Source: Novosphingobium sp. (GTDB lineage: Bacteria > Pseudomonadota > Alphaproteobacteria > Sphingomonadales > Sphingomonadaceae). Taken from it: a stretch of DNA of 35,707 nt. The DNA lies in the NCBI GenBank assembly GCA_020446505.1, contig JAGREN010000004.1:1-35707 (forward strand), in the 5' to 3' direction. A program made the translations under genes and the position numbers. How positions within the stretch are numbered: position 1 is the first letter of the stretch; each line of letters begins with the position of its first letter. Below the pieces are notes generated by a model. It made no database searches. It saw only the letters and a list, made by a program, of their open reading frames with translations, and had not been told where the DNA came from. Below are positions 8,502-16,310 of this stretch, piece by piece.

Positions 8502-9746
8502 TCAGGCGCGCTTGACCAGAGTCACCTGCGCCACGTCGATACCGCGCCCGCGGAAACCGCCTTCGCAATACATCAGGTAAAAGCGCCAGAGGTCCACGAA
8601 CTCCTGGTCGAACCCGTGCGGCAGGCGGCCATCTGCAACGGCCCTGTCGAACCGCAGGCGCCACTGGCGCAGGGTTTCGGCGTAATCGAGAGCGAAGTGT
8701 TGGCGGTCCCGCCATTCCAGCCCGCGCTCTTGAGCCAGCCTGGCAAATTCGCTCTCACTGACGAGAAGCCCGCCGGGAAAGATGTAGGCCTGGATGAAAT
8801 CGGCGCTGTGGGAATAGTCCTCGAACAGGTCATCGCGCATCGCAATATACTGGATCGCCGCTCGCCCGCCCGGCTTGAGGTTGCGCGCGATGCAATCGAA
8901 GAAATTGGGCCAGTATTCGCGCCCTACTGCCTCGACCATTTCGACACTCACCACGCCATCGAACTGCGCATGCACATCGCGGTAATCCTGCTTGCGGAAC
9001 TCTATCGAAGCGCCTGCATGTCTTTTCCGCGCAAAGGCGAGTTGCTCGTCGGACAGGCTGATTGCTGTCACATGCGCACCGCCATCGGCGAGGTGCCGGG
9101 CAAGCGCCCCCCAACCGCAGCCGATTTCGAGAACCTCACGCGCGCCGTCGAGCCGTGCTGAAATAGTCTCCAGCTTGCGCTCTTGCGCCTTTTCGAGCGT
9201 GTCGCCCGGAGCAAAGCGCGCGCTTGAGTAGCACATCGTCGGATCGAGCCATGCTGCGTAGAAATCGTTCCCGAGATCGTAGTGCGCGTGGATATTGCGC
9301 TGAGAACCAGAGCGGGTGTTGCGATGAAACCAGTGGAACGCTCGCAATGCCCAACGCCACGGGCCATGCGCACGTCCCACGTCGCCCAGAGCCGTGGCAT
9401 TGTCCATGAACAGGGCGAACAGCGGAACCGGGTCAGGACTTTCCCATTCGCGCTGCTGCCAGCCCTGGAAGCATCCTATCGAACCGCTGGTCGCCAGCCG
9501 CAGCAAGGCGCGCCAGGAGTTGAGCCGCACCACTGCATCGAAACCGGGGCGTCGCCCGCCCAGCAGGCGCCGCGAGCCGTCCGGCAGGGTCAAACGGATC
9601 GAGCCGCGCTCCAGCCCCGCATCGATCCTGCCGACAATGCGTGAGACGCCGCCCGAAAGCATGCGGGCCAGCCAATCCGGTCCCACTCCCCAGCGCCAGC
9701 CCTCCGCAACGAGCTGCTCGCCTCTTCCTGGCATTTGCGAGCTCAT
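8502..9746 (-). CDS. cfa: cyclopropane-fatty-acyl-phospholipid synthase family protein
   Basis: A 414-residue SAM-dependent methyltransferase acting on unsaturated acyl chains of membrane phospholipids. After an N-terminal lipid-binding domain (1-130), NIHAHYDLGNDFYAAWLDPTMCYSSA (about 150-175) is the family hallmark, the SAM motif is VLEIGCGWGALARHLA (near 205), followed by SVEMVEAVGREYWPNFF and YIFPGGLLVSE. Length fits the family. It could also be a relative that acts on other lipids (mycolic-type or furan fatty acid enzymes); the class is sure, the exact product is not. A promoter with its -10 only six bases from the ATG is proposed, so the mRNA may have no leader. It lies downstream of phrB on the same strand. 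Confidence 0.9.
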   Translation of the reverse strand: MSSQMPGRGEQLVAEGWRWGVGPDWLARMLSGGVSRIVGRIDAGLERGSIRLTLPDGSRRLLGGRRPGFDAVVRLNSWRALLRLATSGSIGCFQGWQQREWESPDPVPLFALFMDNATALGDVGRAHGPWRWALRAFHWFHRNTRSGSQRNIHAHYDLGNDFYAAWLDPTMCYSSARFAPGDTLEKAQERKLETISARLDGAREVLEIGCGWGALARHLADGGAHVTAISLSDEQLAFARKRHAGASIEFRKQDYRDVHAQFDGVVSVEMVEAVGREYWPNFFDCIARNLKPGGRAAIQYIAMRDDLFEDYSHSADFIQAYIFPGGLLVSESEFARLAQERGLEWRDRQHFALDYAETLRQWRLRFDRAVADGRLPHGFDQEFVDLWRFYLMYCEGGFRGRGIDVAQVTLVKRA

Positions 9747-9752
9747 GACCGG

Positions 9753-9781
9753 ATTATGTCAAAATTGACGGCTTAGAGCAA
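9753..9781 (-). promoter_or_regulatory. predicted promoter of cfa with dyad in the spacer
   Basis: On the reverse strand, TTGCTC (9776-9781) and CATAAT (9753-9758) are 17 bases apart. The expected transcription start falls at or next to the A of the ATG at 9746. The interrupted dyad GTCAA-AA-TTGAC (9758-9769) lies in the spacer, a position suited to a repressor or MerR-like activator. Confidence 0.45.
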
Positions 9782-9807
9782 TTACCCGAGCATGAATGCG
9801 TAAGTGC

Positions 9808-11181
9808 CTATTCCTTTATTGCAGAATAGGCCTCAAGCGCGCGCGCCCTTGCTTCCTTGTGACCGATGATTTTTTCCGGGTATGCAGGTGGCCGCAGCAG
9901 CCCTTCGGGGTCGTGAATCTCGTCGTCCGACAGGTCGGCAAGCTCCGGCACCCATTCGCGAATATAACCCGCCGCATCGAATTTTTCGGACTGCGAAAGC
10001 GGGGCCATGATCCGCGGGAACATGTTGGAATCGACTCCGGTTCCGGCAACCCACTGCCAGTTGACGCCGTTGCTCGCGTAGTCGGCATCGACCAGCGTGC
10101 CCCAGAACCAGCGCTCGCCCTGTCGCCAGTCAATCAGCAGGTGCTTGATGAGGAAGCTGGCCGCGATCATCCGCACCCGGTTGTGCATCCAACCTATCGC
10201 CCAGAGCTGGCGCATCCCGGCATCGACGATCGGATAGCCGGTGCGGCCCTGCTGCCAGGCCTTGAGGTCGTCGTCCGCTGCCTTGCCGGTGCGCCATTCG
10301 AACCGGTCGAACCGCTCACGGTAGTTGCCGTCGGGATAGTCAGGGAACTGGCAGATCACGTTCTGTGCATAGTCGCGCCAGATCAGTTCTGACCTGAAGG
10401 ACGTCACGCCCTCGCCCCGCTTGCCTTCCAGCGCTTTCCACACCTGCGAGGGGGACAGTTCGCCATGATGCAGGTGCGGCGACAGGCGCGAGGAGCCGTC
10501 GACCGAGGGCAGGTTGCGGTCGGTTTCGTAGGCGGTAACGCTTTCGACAAACTCTTCCAGACGCGCGTGCGCCGGATCTTCGCCCCTCTCCCAAATTTCG
10601 CGCAATCCGCCTGCCCAGTCCGGCTTGCTCGGCTCAAGACCCCAGTCCTCAAGCCTTTCCGACTCCGGCCAGTTGTCAGGCAGGGTCATCGCGGGCTCCG
10701 GCAAGGGATCGCGCGCGGGAAGAATGCGCGAGATCGCCCGATAGAACGGCGTATAGATCTTGTAAGGCTCACCCGACCCGCTCGTGACGCTGCCCGGCGG
10801 CATCAGGTAATTGCCGTCATGCAATACGAGGTCGACCTTTGAAGACAGGTCCGCTTCTGCCTTGCGCCACCACGGTTCGTAATGGCGGATCGCATGAACG
10901 GTGCTCGCCCCCGTCTCCATCGCCAGCTCTGCGATCGCCTTCACCGCATCGCCGCGCCGCAGGATCAGGCGGGAGTTGTGCCGGCCAAGTCGCCGCGACA
11001 GGCTATCGAGGCTGCCATGCAGCCACCACCGCGCCGCGCCTCCCAGCTTGCGGTCGCCGGGGCGCTCGTCGTCGAGCACATAGACCGCGATGACCGGCCC
11101 TGCCTGAGCCGCCGCGCAGAACGCGGGCTGATCGGCGAGACGCAAATCGCGCCTCAGCCAGACTATGTGTGGTGCTGTCAT
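9808..11181 (-). CDS. phrB: deoxyribodipyrimidine photo-lyase (class I cryptochrome/photolyase family)
   Basis: Light-driven repair of cyclobutane pyrimidine dimers. 457 residues. The N-terminal antenna domain begins PHIVWLRRDLRLADQPAF; the C-terminal FAD domain holds SRLSPHLHHGELSP, ELIWRDYAQNVI, TGYPIVDAGMRQLWAIGWMHNRVRM and WFWGTLVDADYASNGVNWQW, the standard FAD- and DNA-binding blocks of the class I CPD enzyme. The start MTAPHIVW at 11181 has GGAG six bases upstream; the frame is open to 11490 but the extra residues are Arg-rich and unlike the family. It diverges from the PAP2 gene. The chain ends with RARALEAYSAIKE, a usual photolyase end. Confidence 0.95.
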   Translation of the reverse strand: MTAPHIVWLRRDLRLADQPAFCAAAQAGPVIAVYVLDDERPGDRKLGGAARWWLHGSLDSLSRRLGRHNSRLILRRGDAVKAIAELAMETGASTVHAIRHYEPWWRKAEADLSSKVDLVLHDGNYLMPPGSVTSGSGEPYKIYTPFYRAISRILPARDPLPEPAMTLPDNWPESERLEDWGLEPSKPDWAGGLREIWERGEDPAHARLEEFVESVTAYETDRNLPSVDGSSRLSPHLHHGELSPSQVWKALEGKRGEGVTSFRSELIWRDYAQNVICQFPDYPDGNYRERFDRFEWRTGKAADDDLKAWQQGRTGYPIVDAGMRQLWAIGWMHNRVRMIAASFLIKHLLIDWRQGERWFWGTLVDADYASNGVNWQWVAGTGVDSNMFPRIMAPLSQSEKFDAAGYIREWVPELADLSDDEIHDPEGLLRPPAYPEKIIGHKEARARALEAYSAIKE

Positions 11182-11203
11182 CCTCGCTCCCCTACACGAT
11201 AAT
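11175..11203 (+). promoter_or_regulatory. candidate promoter of the PAP2 gene
   Basis: CTGTCA (11175-11180) and GATAAT (11198-11203) with a 17-base spacer point to the PAP2 gene. The predicted start near 11210 agrees with the ATG at 11241 rather than the longer frame from 11169. The -35 box overlaps the first codons of phrB. Confidence 0.35.
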
Positions 11204-11240
11204 CCGGAACGAAAAATCTCGCGCAGGGTTGCTTGCCCCA

Positions 11241-11954
11241 ATGGCCGTATCGAACCAGACGATCTCTCATGAACCGAGCGGCCCTGCGAGCCGCCGATGG
11301 CACACGCTGATAGCCGGCTGCCTGTGCTGGGTGCTGTTCGCGATGGTCGCGTGGTGCGTGAAAAGCGGTTTGACGGGCAGTTTTGACGAGGCAGGACTGC
11401 GCCTCTGGCGCGATGCGAATCTCGCGCCCCTGGGACCGATCTGGCTTGGCGCCATCGTTCGCGCCGTAACCGACATAGGCGACTGGCCATTGCGCAACGT
11501 CTTCGCAGGCGCAGGCGTCATCGCGCTGGCTCTGCTCGGACGTCGTCACAGCGCGGCGGTATTGTTCTTCACCGTCGTGAGCGGCTGGATCGCCAATTCC
11601 CAGCTGAAACTGCTGTTCGAGCGCGAACGGCCCACGATCGTGCCGCACCTCGTCGATGCGAGCGGCCTGAGTTTTCCCAGCGGGCACAGCTTCAACGCGG
11701 CGCTGGTCTACCTGTCGCTGGCGCTGGCCTTTGCGCCGTTCAGTTCGCGCCAAAACGTGAGAGTGGCAATTTTCGCTGGTTCAACAGGTCTCAGCATCGC
11801 CATTGCCGCCAGCAGGGTGTGGCTGGGCGTACACTACCCGAGCGATGTCATCGCCGGATGGCTGGCAGGAACTGGCTGGGCGCTGATCGCAGCGGCCCTG
11901 TTTCTGCCAGCGGCGGACCGGGTCGGCGCTGGCCTTCCCGATCCGGATCGCTGA
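11241..11954 (+). CDS. PAP2-family membrane phosphatase
   Basis: A 237-residue integral membrane protein with all three acid-phosphatase motifs: KLLFERERP (KxxxxxxRP, near 130), PSGHS (near 150) and SRVWLGVHYPSDVIAG (near 196), with the catalytic His in each of the last two. Six hydrophobic segments surround them. Relatives hydrolyse phosphatidic acid, phosphatidylglycerol phosphate or undecaprenyl diphosphate; the sequence does not tell which. The start MAVSNQTISHEP at 11241 is preferred because the longer frame would overlap the phrB start and because of the promoter; the Shine-Dalgarno is poor (CAGGG at 13 bases). It meets korB tail to tail with a six-base gap. Confidence 0.88.
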   Translation: MAVSNQTISHEPSGPASRRWHTLIAGCLCWVLFAMVAWCVKSGLTGSFDEAGLRLWRDANLAPLGPIWLGAIVRAVTDIGDWPLRNVFAGAGVIALALLGRRHSAAVLFFTVVSGWIANSQLKLLFERERPTIVPHLVDASGLSFPSGHSFNAALVYLSLALAFAPFSSRQNVRVAIFAGSTGLSIAIAASRVWLGVHYPSDVIAGWLAGTGWALIAAALFLPAADRVGAGLPDPDR

Positions 11955-11960
11955 AACAGG

Positions 11961-12989
11961 TCAGCCTTCGACGGTCCAGGTCTGGCCCTTGCCAAGCAGC
12001 TTGCCGAGGTCGGCCACGCGGCCACCGCTCGACTTCTCGCGCTCGGCGACGACATCGGAGTCGAAAGTCGGCTTCGGATCGTCGTAGATGACGCCAAGAG
12101 CCATCGGGAACTCGCGGAATTTCGGCGCAACGCGCAAGTCGACGAGCATGTAGGCGACCGCACGGTTGGTGACGTCATGGACAATCACGCCTGCCGACTG
12201 CCAGTCACCATCGACGACATCGACGATCTTGAGCGAAAGCGTCTCGTGATCCATCGTGATGCCCTTGGTTCCGCCAGCGAACAGCATCGGTGCGCCGTTT
12301 TCGAGCCAGAGCTGCTGGTCCTCAACGCCCTTCGCCGCAGCGAAGTCGTCGAAACGGTCCTTGTTGTAGACGATGCAGTTCTGGAAAATCTCGATGAAGG
12401 CAGCGCCGCGATGGGCGTGCGCTGCCTTGAGCACGTCGGGCAGGTTCTTCGAAACGTCGAAACCGCGCGCAACGAACCGCGCGCCGGAACCGAGCGCGAA
12501 GGCGCAGGGGCTGGCCGGACGGTCCACCGAACCGATCGGCGACGAAGGCGAGTTGGTGCCCTGGCGGCTGGTCGGCGAGTACTGGCCCTTGGTCAGGCCA
12601 TAAATCTCGTTGTTGAACAGCAGGATCTGGCAATCGAGATTGCGGCGCAGCACATGCATGGTGTGGTTGCCGCCAATCGACATGCCGTCACCGTCGCCCG
12701 TCACCAGCCAGACGTCGAGCTCGGGATTGGCGAGCTTGATGCCGGTCGCAAAGGCAGGCGCACGACCGTGGATCGTATGGAAGCCGTAGCTCTCGACGTA
12801 ATAGGGGAAACGGCTGGAGCAGCCGATGCCCGAAACGAACACCGTCTTGGACGGGTCCGCGCCAAGCTGCGGCAGGGTGCGCTGCACCGCCTTGAGGATC
12901 GCGTAGTCACCGCAACCTGGGCACCAGCGCACTTCCTGATCGGTTTCCCAATCCTTGAGCGTGGTTTCGATCTTGGTCATCTCGTTCAT
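11961..12989 (-). CDS. korB: 2-oxoacid:ferredoxin oxidoreductase subunit beta
   Basis: Thiamine diphosphate-binding subunit of the CoA-dependent 2-oxoglutarate (or other 2-oxoacid):ferredoxin oxidoreductase. 342 residues. WCPGCGDYAILKA (near 22), GIGCSSRFPYYV (near 55) and NCIVYNKDRF (near 208) carry the four Cys of the single [4Fe-4S] cluster; GDGDGMSIGGNHTMHVLRRN and NNEIYGLTKGQYSPTS form the ThDP/Mg site. GRAPAFATGIKLANPEL is typical. Substrate choice (2-oxoglutarate against pyruvate) is inferred from family resemblance. The ATG overlaps the stop of the small ORF before it (ATGA), so it is coupled to the korA transcript. Confidence 0.93.
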   Translation of the reverse strand: MNEMTKIETTLKDWETDQEVRWCPGCGDYAILKAVQRTLPQLGADPSKTVFVSGIGCSSRFPYYVESYGFHTIHGRAPAFATGIKLANPELDVWLVTGDGDGMSIGGNHTMHVLRRNLDCQILLFNNEIYGLTKGQYSPTSRQGTNSPSSPIGSVDRPASPCAFALGSGARFVARGFDVSKNLPDVLKAAHAHRGAAFIEIFQNCIVYNKDRFDDFAAAKGVEDQQLWLENGAPMLFAGGTKGITMDHETLSLKIVDVVDGDWQSAGVIVHDVTNRAVAYMLVDLRVAPKFREFPMALGVIYDDPKPTFDSDVVAEREKSSGGRVADLGKLLGKGQTWTVEG

Positions 12990-13087
12990 TGGAAATTTCC
13001 AAAAATTAGGATGGGAAGAGCAAATCCGAGCCCCATCAATACCAAAACAATGACCAGCCGCTTCTGACTGGTCGTCAACCCTCCCAA
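12986..13087 (-). CDS. small single-span membrane peptide ORF between korA and korB
   Basis: A 33-residue ORF with TTG start at 13087. GGAGG, lying over the last codons of korA, is exactly 6 bases upstream; the stop overlaps the korB ATG as ATGA. The peptide starts MGGLTTSQKRL and then has one hydrophobic stretch of about 20 residues (VIVLVLMGLGFALPILIFG) ending NFQ. The pattern (positive residues then one membrane helix, both junctions coupled) looks like a real gene that gene callers would miss. It may serve to anchor KorAB at the membrane, or only keep ribosomes running to korB. A second TTG at 13078 has no proper spacing. I know no family for it. Confidence 0.55.
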   Translation of the reverse strand: MGGLTTSQKRLVIVLVLMGLGFALPILIFGNFQ

Positions 13088-13088
13088 A

Positions 13089-15038
13089 TCAAGCCTCCGG
13101 GCTCGGCAGCTGGGTATCGTTGACTGGCACTTCCCCGCCTTCATTGCCGGGAACACCGTCGAAATACTTGGCAATCGCCGCTTCCAGCTCGGCAATGGCG
13201 AAGGGCTGGCCCGACACCTTGTTGAGCGGCTTGGCGTCGATCAGGTACTGGTCGCGCAGCACGGTCTTGAACTGGCCGGTGTTCATTTCCGGCACCAGCA
13301 CGTTGTCGAACCCGCGCAGCAAGTCGCCAAGGTTGCTCGGCAGCGGCCAGATGTGGCGGACATGGACATGGCTGACGTCCAGCCCCTTGCGGCGCGCACG
13401 GCGAACCGCCTGATGGATCGGCCCGTAGGTCGACCCCCAGCCAACGACGACCAGCTTGCCGGTCTCGTTGCCGAGGCACACGTCCTGCGCAGGCGTTGCG
13501 CCAGCCACGGCATCGACCTTGCCCTTGCGTGCATCGGTCTGTGCCTGGTGCGTGTCGGGCGAATAGTCGAGGTTGCCGGTGTCGATGGCCTTCTCGATGC
13601 CGCCGATGCGGTGCATCAGGCCCGGCGTGCCCGGCTTGATCCACGGGCGCACGCCCCTGGCATCGCGCTTGTAGGGCAGAAGCGTATCGTCGGGGCCGTT
13701 CTTCTCTTCGAGGAAGGAGACCGGGAACGGCTCGAACGAAGAGGGGTCCGGCACCTTCCACGGCTCGGCCGCATTGGCGATATAGCCGTCGGTCAGCAGC
13801 ATGACCGGAGTCATGAACTGGACGGCGATACGGCAGGCCTCGATTGCGCAGTAGAACGAGTCGGACGGGCTGCGCGCGGCAATCACCGGCATCGGCGTGT
13901 CGCCGTTACGGCCGTAAACCGCCTGATAGAGGTCCGATTGTTCGGTCTTGGTGGGAAGGCCGGTCGACGGACCGCCGCGCTGCGAGTTGACGATGACGAG
14001 CGGCAGCTCGGTCATGGCGGCAAGGCCCATCGCCTCACCCTTGAGCGCGATACCCGGACCGGACGAGGAGGTCACGCCAAGCTGGCCAGCGTAGGACGCG
14101 CCGATGGCCGCGCAGATCGCCGCGATCTCGTCTTCCGCCTGGAAGGTCGTGACACCGAATTCCTTCACCTTCACGAGATTGTGCAGGATCGCCGAAGCAG
14201 GCGTGATCGGATAGCCGCCGAAGAACATCGGCAGGCCGGCAAGCTGTGCGCCGGCGACCAGGCCAAGGCTGATCGCCTCCGCGCCCGTGACCGTGCGGTA
14301 AAGACCTGGCTCGGCCGGAACCGAGTCGACGTGCAGGCGGCGCAGCGGGCCGGAAATCTCGGCCGTCTCGCCATAGGCATGGCCCGCGTTGAGCGCGGCG
14401 ATGTTGGCACCGGCAATGTCGGGCTTCTTGGCGAACTTGGCATTGATGCCGTCGATGATCGGCTGGCGATCACGGTCGAACATCCACAGCGCGAGGCCGA
14501 GCGTCCACATGTTCTTGCAGCGCAGGGCTTCCTTGTTGCCAAGGCCGAAGGGCTTGACCGCCTCGATGGTCAGGGCGCTGATGTCGAAAGCCAGCAAGTC
14601 CCACTTGGCAAGGCTGCCATCCTCGAGCGGATTGGTCTCGTACTTCGCCTTGTCGAGGTTGCGCTTCGAGAATTCGCCGGTGTCGGCGATGATGAGGCCG
14701 CCGAGCTTGAGCGCGCCAAGATTGGTCTTGAGCGCCGCCGGGTTCATCGCGACCAGCACGTCAGGCGCGTCGCCCGCCGTGGTGATCTCGCTCGATCCGA
14801 AGTTGATCTGGAATGCCGAAACGCCGAACAGCGTGCCTTGCGGCGCGCGAATCTCGGCCGGGAAGTCCGGGAACGTCGCAAGATCGTTGCCGGCAAGCGC
14901 GGTCGAGAGCGTGAACTGCCCGCCCGTAAGCTGCATGCCGTCGCCGGAGTCCCCGGCAAATCTTACGACTACTGCTTCGGGCGATTCACCGCCCGATTGT
15001 GCTAGTGCGGATTCCCGCTCTGCAGAAACTGTTGCCAT
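13089..15038 (-). CDS. korA: 2-oxoacid:ferredoxin oxidoreductase subunit alpha (gamma-alpha fusion)
   Basis: A 649-residue partner of KorB. Residues about 20-210 are the gamma domain (VVRFAGDSGDGMQLTGGQF, APQGTLFGVSAFQINFGS); about 240-640 are the alpha domain with GYPITPASAILHNL, FQAEDEIAAICAAIGASYAG, SSSGPGIALKGEAMGLAAMTELPLV and a C-terminal VVGWGSTYGPIHQAVRRAR domain. There is no ferredoxin-like cluster domain, so this is the simple two-subunit type known from oxygen-tolerant enzymes. It feeds or replaces 2-oxoglutarate dehydrogenase in the TCA cycle, giving succinyl-CoA and reduced ferredoxin. The start at 15038 has AGAGGA five bases upstream. The leader carries repeated CGGTTG half-sites. 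Confidence 0.93.
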   Translation of the reverse strand: MATVSAERESALAQSGGESPEAVVVRFAGDSGDGMQLTGGQFTLSTALAGNDLATFPDFPAEIRAPQGTLFGVSAFQINFGSSEITTAGDAPDVLVAMNPAALKTNLGALKLGGLIIADTGEFSKRNLDKAKYETNPLEDGSLAKWDLLAFDISALTIEAVKPFGLGNKEALRCKNMWTLGLALWMFDRDRQPIIDGINAKFAKKPDIAGANIAALNAGHAYGETAEISGPLRRLHVDSVPAEPGLYRTVTGAEAISLGLVAGAQLAGLPMFFGGYPITPASAILHNLVKVKEFGVTTFQAEDEIAAICAAIGASYAGQLGVTSSSGPGIALKGEAMGLAAMTELPLVIVNSQRGGPSTGLPTKTEQSDLYQAVYGRNGDTPMPVIAARSPSDSFYCAIEACRIAVQFMTPVMLLTDGYIANAAEPWKVPDPSSFEPFPVSFLEEKNGPDDTLLPYKRDARGVRPWIKPGTPGLMHRIGGIEKAIDTGNLDYSPDTHQAQTDARKGKVDAVAGATPAQDVCLGNETGKLVVVGWGSTYGPIHQAVRRARRKGLDVSHVHVRHIWPLPSNLGDLLRGFDNVLVPEMNTGQFKTVLRDQYLIDAKPLNKVSGQPFAIAELEAAIAKYFDGVPGNEGGEVPVNDTQLPSPEA

Positions 15039-15075
15039 CCTTGTCCTCTGAGGCGCCTTTTTGGAATTGACTGTC

Positions 15076-15136
15076 CGGTTGCCCTAGACCAACCGACTTG
15101 GCAGGCAATTCAGAAAATCTCTCCCGGTTGAAACCG
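15076..15136. promoter_or_regulatory. repeated CGGTTG half-sites in the korA/rppH divergent region
   Basis: CGGTTG (15076-15081) faces CAACCG (15090-15095) across an 8-base spacer, and CGGTTG (15125-15130) abuts AAACCG (15131-15136), one base off a perfect dyad. Four half-sites in 61 bases upstream of korA suggest a regulator operator; the first pair could also fold as an RNA hairpin in the leader. Confidence 0.3.
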
Positions 15137-15271
15137 TAATGATCCGCAAGAGGCGCATGCCCGTCGCTAGTCAAGTCCTGATCGACAGAAAACCAACAGG
15201 CTGTCTCGGTTTGAAAGCTTCGCGCTTACGCTTGCGTCTCGCCATCCATAGCACGTTGAACAGGCTGTAGA

Positions 15272-15754
15272 ATGAACGATTTTGCACATCTTCCTTATCG
15301 TCCCTGCGTTGGCGTGATGCTCGTCAGCACCTCCGGCCTCGCCTTTGTCGGCAAGCGGATCGACAATCAGGAGGGCGACTGGTGGCAGATGCCGCAGGGC
15401 GGAGTCGATCCCGGCGAGGACCTGCGCGATGCGGCCATGCGCGAACTGTACGAGGAAACCGGCGTCGTTGCCGAAAACGCCCAGATCATCGCGCAGACGC
15501 GCGAGGAGCACTTCTACGACCTCCCGCCCGAATTGCTCGGCAAGCTATGGAAGGGGCGCTATCGCGGCCAGCGCCAGCACTGGTTCCTTGCACGTTTCAC
15601 CGGAAGCGATGCGGACGTGCGGCTGGATGCGCACCAGCCGCCCGAGTTCTGCGAATGGCAATGGGTCCAGCCGGAGCGGCTGCCCGACCTCATCGTGCCG
15701 TTCAAGAAACCCGTCTATCGCGCTGTTCTGGAAGAATTCCGCGCGCTGATCTGA
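15272..15754 (+). CDS. rppH: RNA pyrophosphohydrolase (Nudix)
   Basis: Removes pyrophosphate from the 5' end of mRNAs and so starts decay by RNase E. 160 residues. The N-terminal YRPCVGVMLVS and WWQMPQGGVDPGED are typical of RppH, and the Nudix box GX5EX7REUXEEXGU is complete at residues 43-65 (GGVDPGEDLRDAAMRELYEE). LWKGRYRGQRQHWFLARF and a C-terminal IVPFKKPVYRAVLEEF further match the RppH group against other Nudix enzymes. It diverges from korA. A modest AGG lies about 8 bases before the ATG. It ends four bases from the TPR gene on the other strand. Confidence 0.94.
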   Translation: MNDFAHLPYRPCVGVMLVSTSGLAFVGKRIDNQEGDWWQMPQGGVDPGEDLRDAAMRELYEETGVVAENAQIIAQTREEHFYDLPPELLGKLWKGRYRGQRQHWFLARFTGSDADVRLDAHQPPEFCEWQWVQPERLPDLIVPFKKPVYRAVLEEFRALI

Positions 15755-15757
15755 CGA

Positions 15758-16264
15758 TCAGTTCTCGCTGACGACCGGGTTGGGCTTTATCGAATCCGCG
15801 TGGACGACGAGCCGGGTCGGCTGCGCGTCGAGCACAGTGGCCAGCTTGCGAGTCGCATCGCAATCGGTCCCGCACAGGGTTTCAAGCTGTGCAAGATTGC
15901 GGCGCGCCTTTTCAAGCGCGCCCTTTTCGGCCAGTGCAGCGCCCTCGCCGGAAATCGCCTGGACGTTGCGGGGGTCGGTCACGAGAGCGGAACGATAGTA
16001 GTGCAGCGCCTTGCCCTGCATGCCCTGCTTGCGAGTCGCTTCAGCAAGGTTGACTAGAACCGCGGGATTTCCGGGCTGCATCACCAGAGCCGCCTCGAAA
16101 GCGTCGATCGCGCCGTTTACATCGCCTTTCACCAGCCTGGCATGGCCATCCGCGACGAGTTCGGCAGCGCGCGGTCCCAGTTCATCTCCCGTACTTGACC
16201 AGGCAATGCTGGATGTGACGCCTGCGAGAAGCGACAGGGCAAGTGCAGCGGGAGTGAAGCGCAT
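15758..16264 (-). CDS. secreted tetratricopeptide-repeat protein
   Basis: A 168-residue protein with an N-terminal signal peptide (MRFTPAALALSLLAGVTSSIAW) and then about three TPR-like helix pairs: HARLVKGDVNGAIDAFEAAL, NPAVLVNLAEATRKQGMQGKALHYY and NVQAISGEGAALAEKGALEKARRNL. Two Cys near residue 135 (LCGTDC) may form a disulfide in the periplasm. Such proteins are scaffolds for envelope complexes; the partner is unknown. The start at 16264 is chosen because AAGGA lies 7 bases upstream and the signal peptide follows at once; the frame is open to 16300. It is last in the row guaB, rsmB-like, TPR, with a 46-base gap before it. Confidence 0.8.
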   Translation of the reverse strand: MRFTPAALALSLLAGVTSSIAWSSTGDELGPRAAELVADGHARLVKGDVNGAIDAFEAALVMQPGNPAVLVNLAEATRKQGMQGKALHYYRSALVTDPRNVQAISGEGAALAEKGALEKARRNLAQLETLCGTDCDATRKLATVLDAQPTRLVVHADSIKPNPVVSEN

Positions 16265-16310
16265 CAGATAATCCTTGGCCTGGAGTGCATACCGGGTCAT
16301 TTGGCCAAGG

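Noticed and set aside
8479-8510. CGCGCTGA / TCAGGCGCG dyad between PilZ and cfa
   Set aside because: Bulged stem, 15-base loop, no T-run, and again built on the two convergent stop codons; not enough for a terminator call.
13353-15005. 550-residue frame antisense to korA
   Set aside because: Shadow of korA, no motifs.
15746-15761. CTGATC/GATCAG hairpin over the stop codons of rppH and the TPR gene
   Set aside because: Only 6 bp and no T-run; stops of convergent genes (TGA and TCA) pair with each other by nature, so such dyads are expected.
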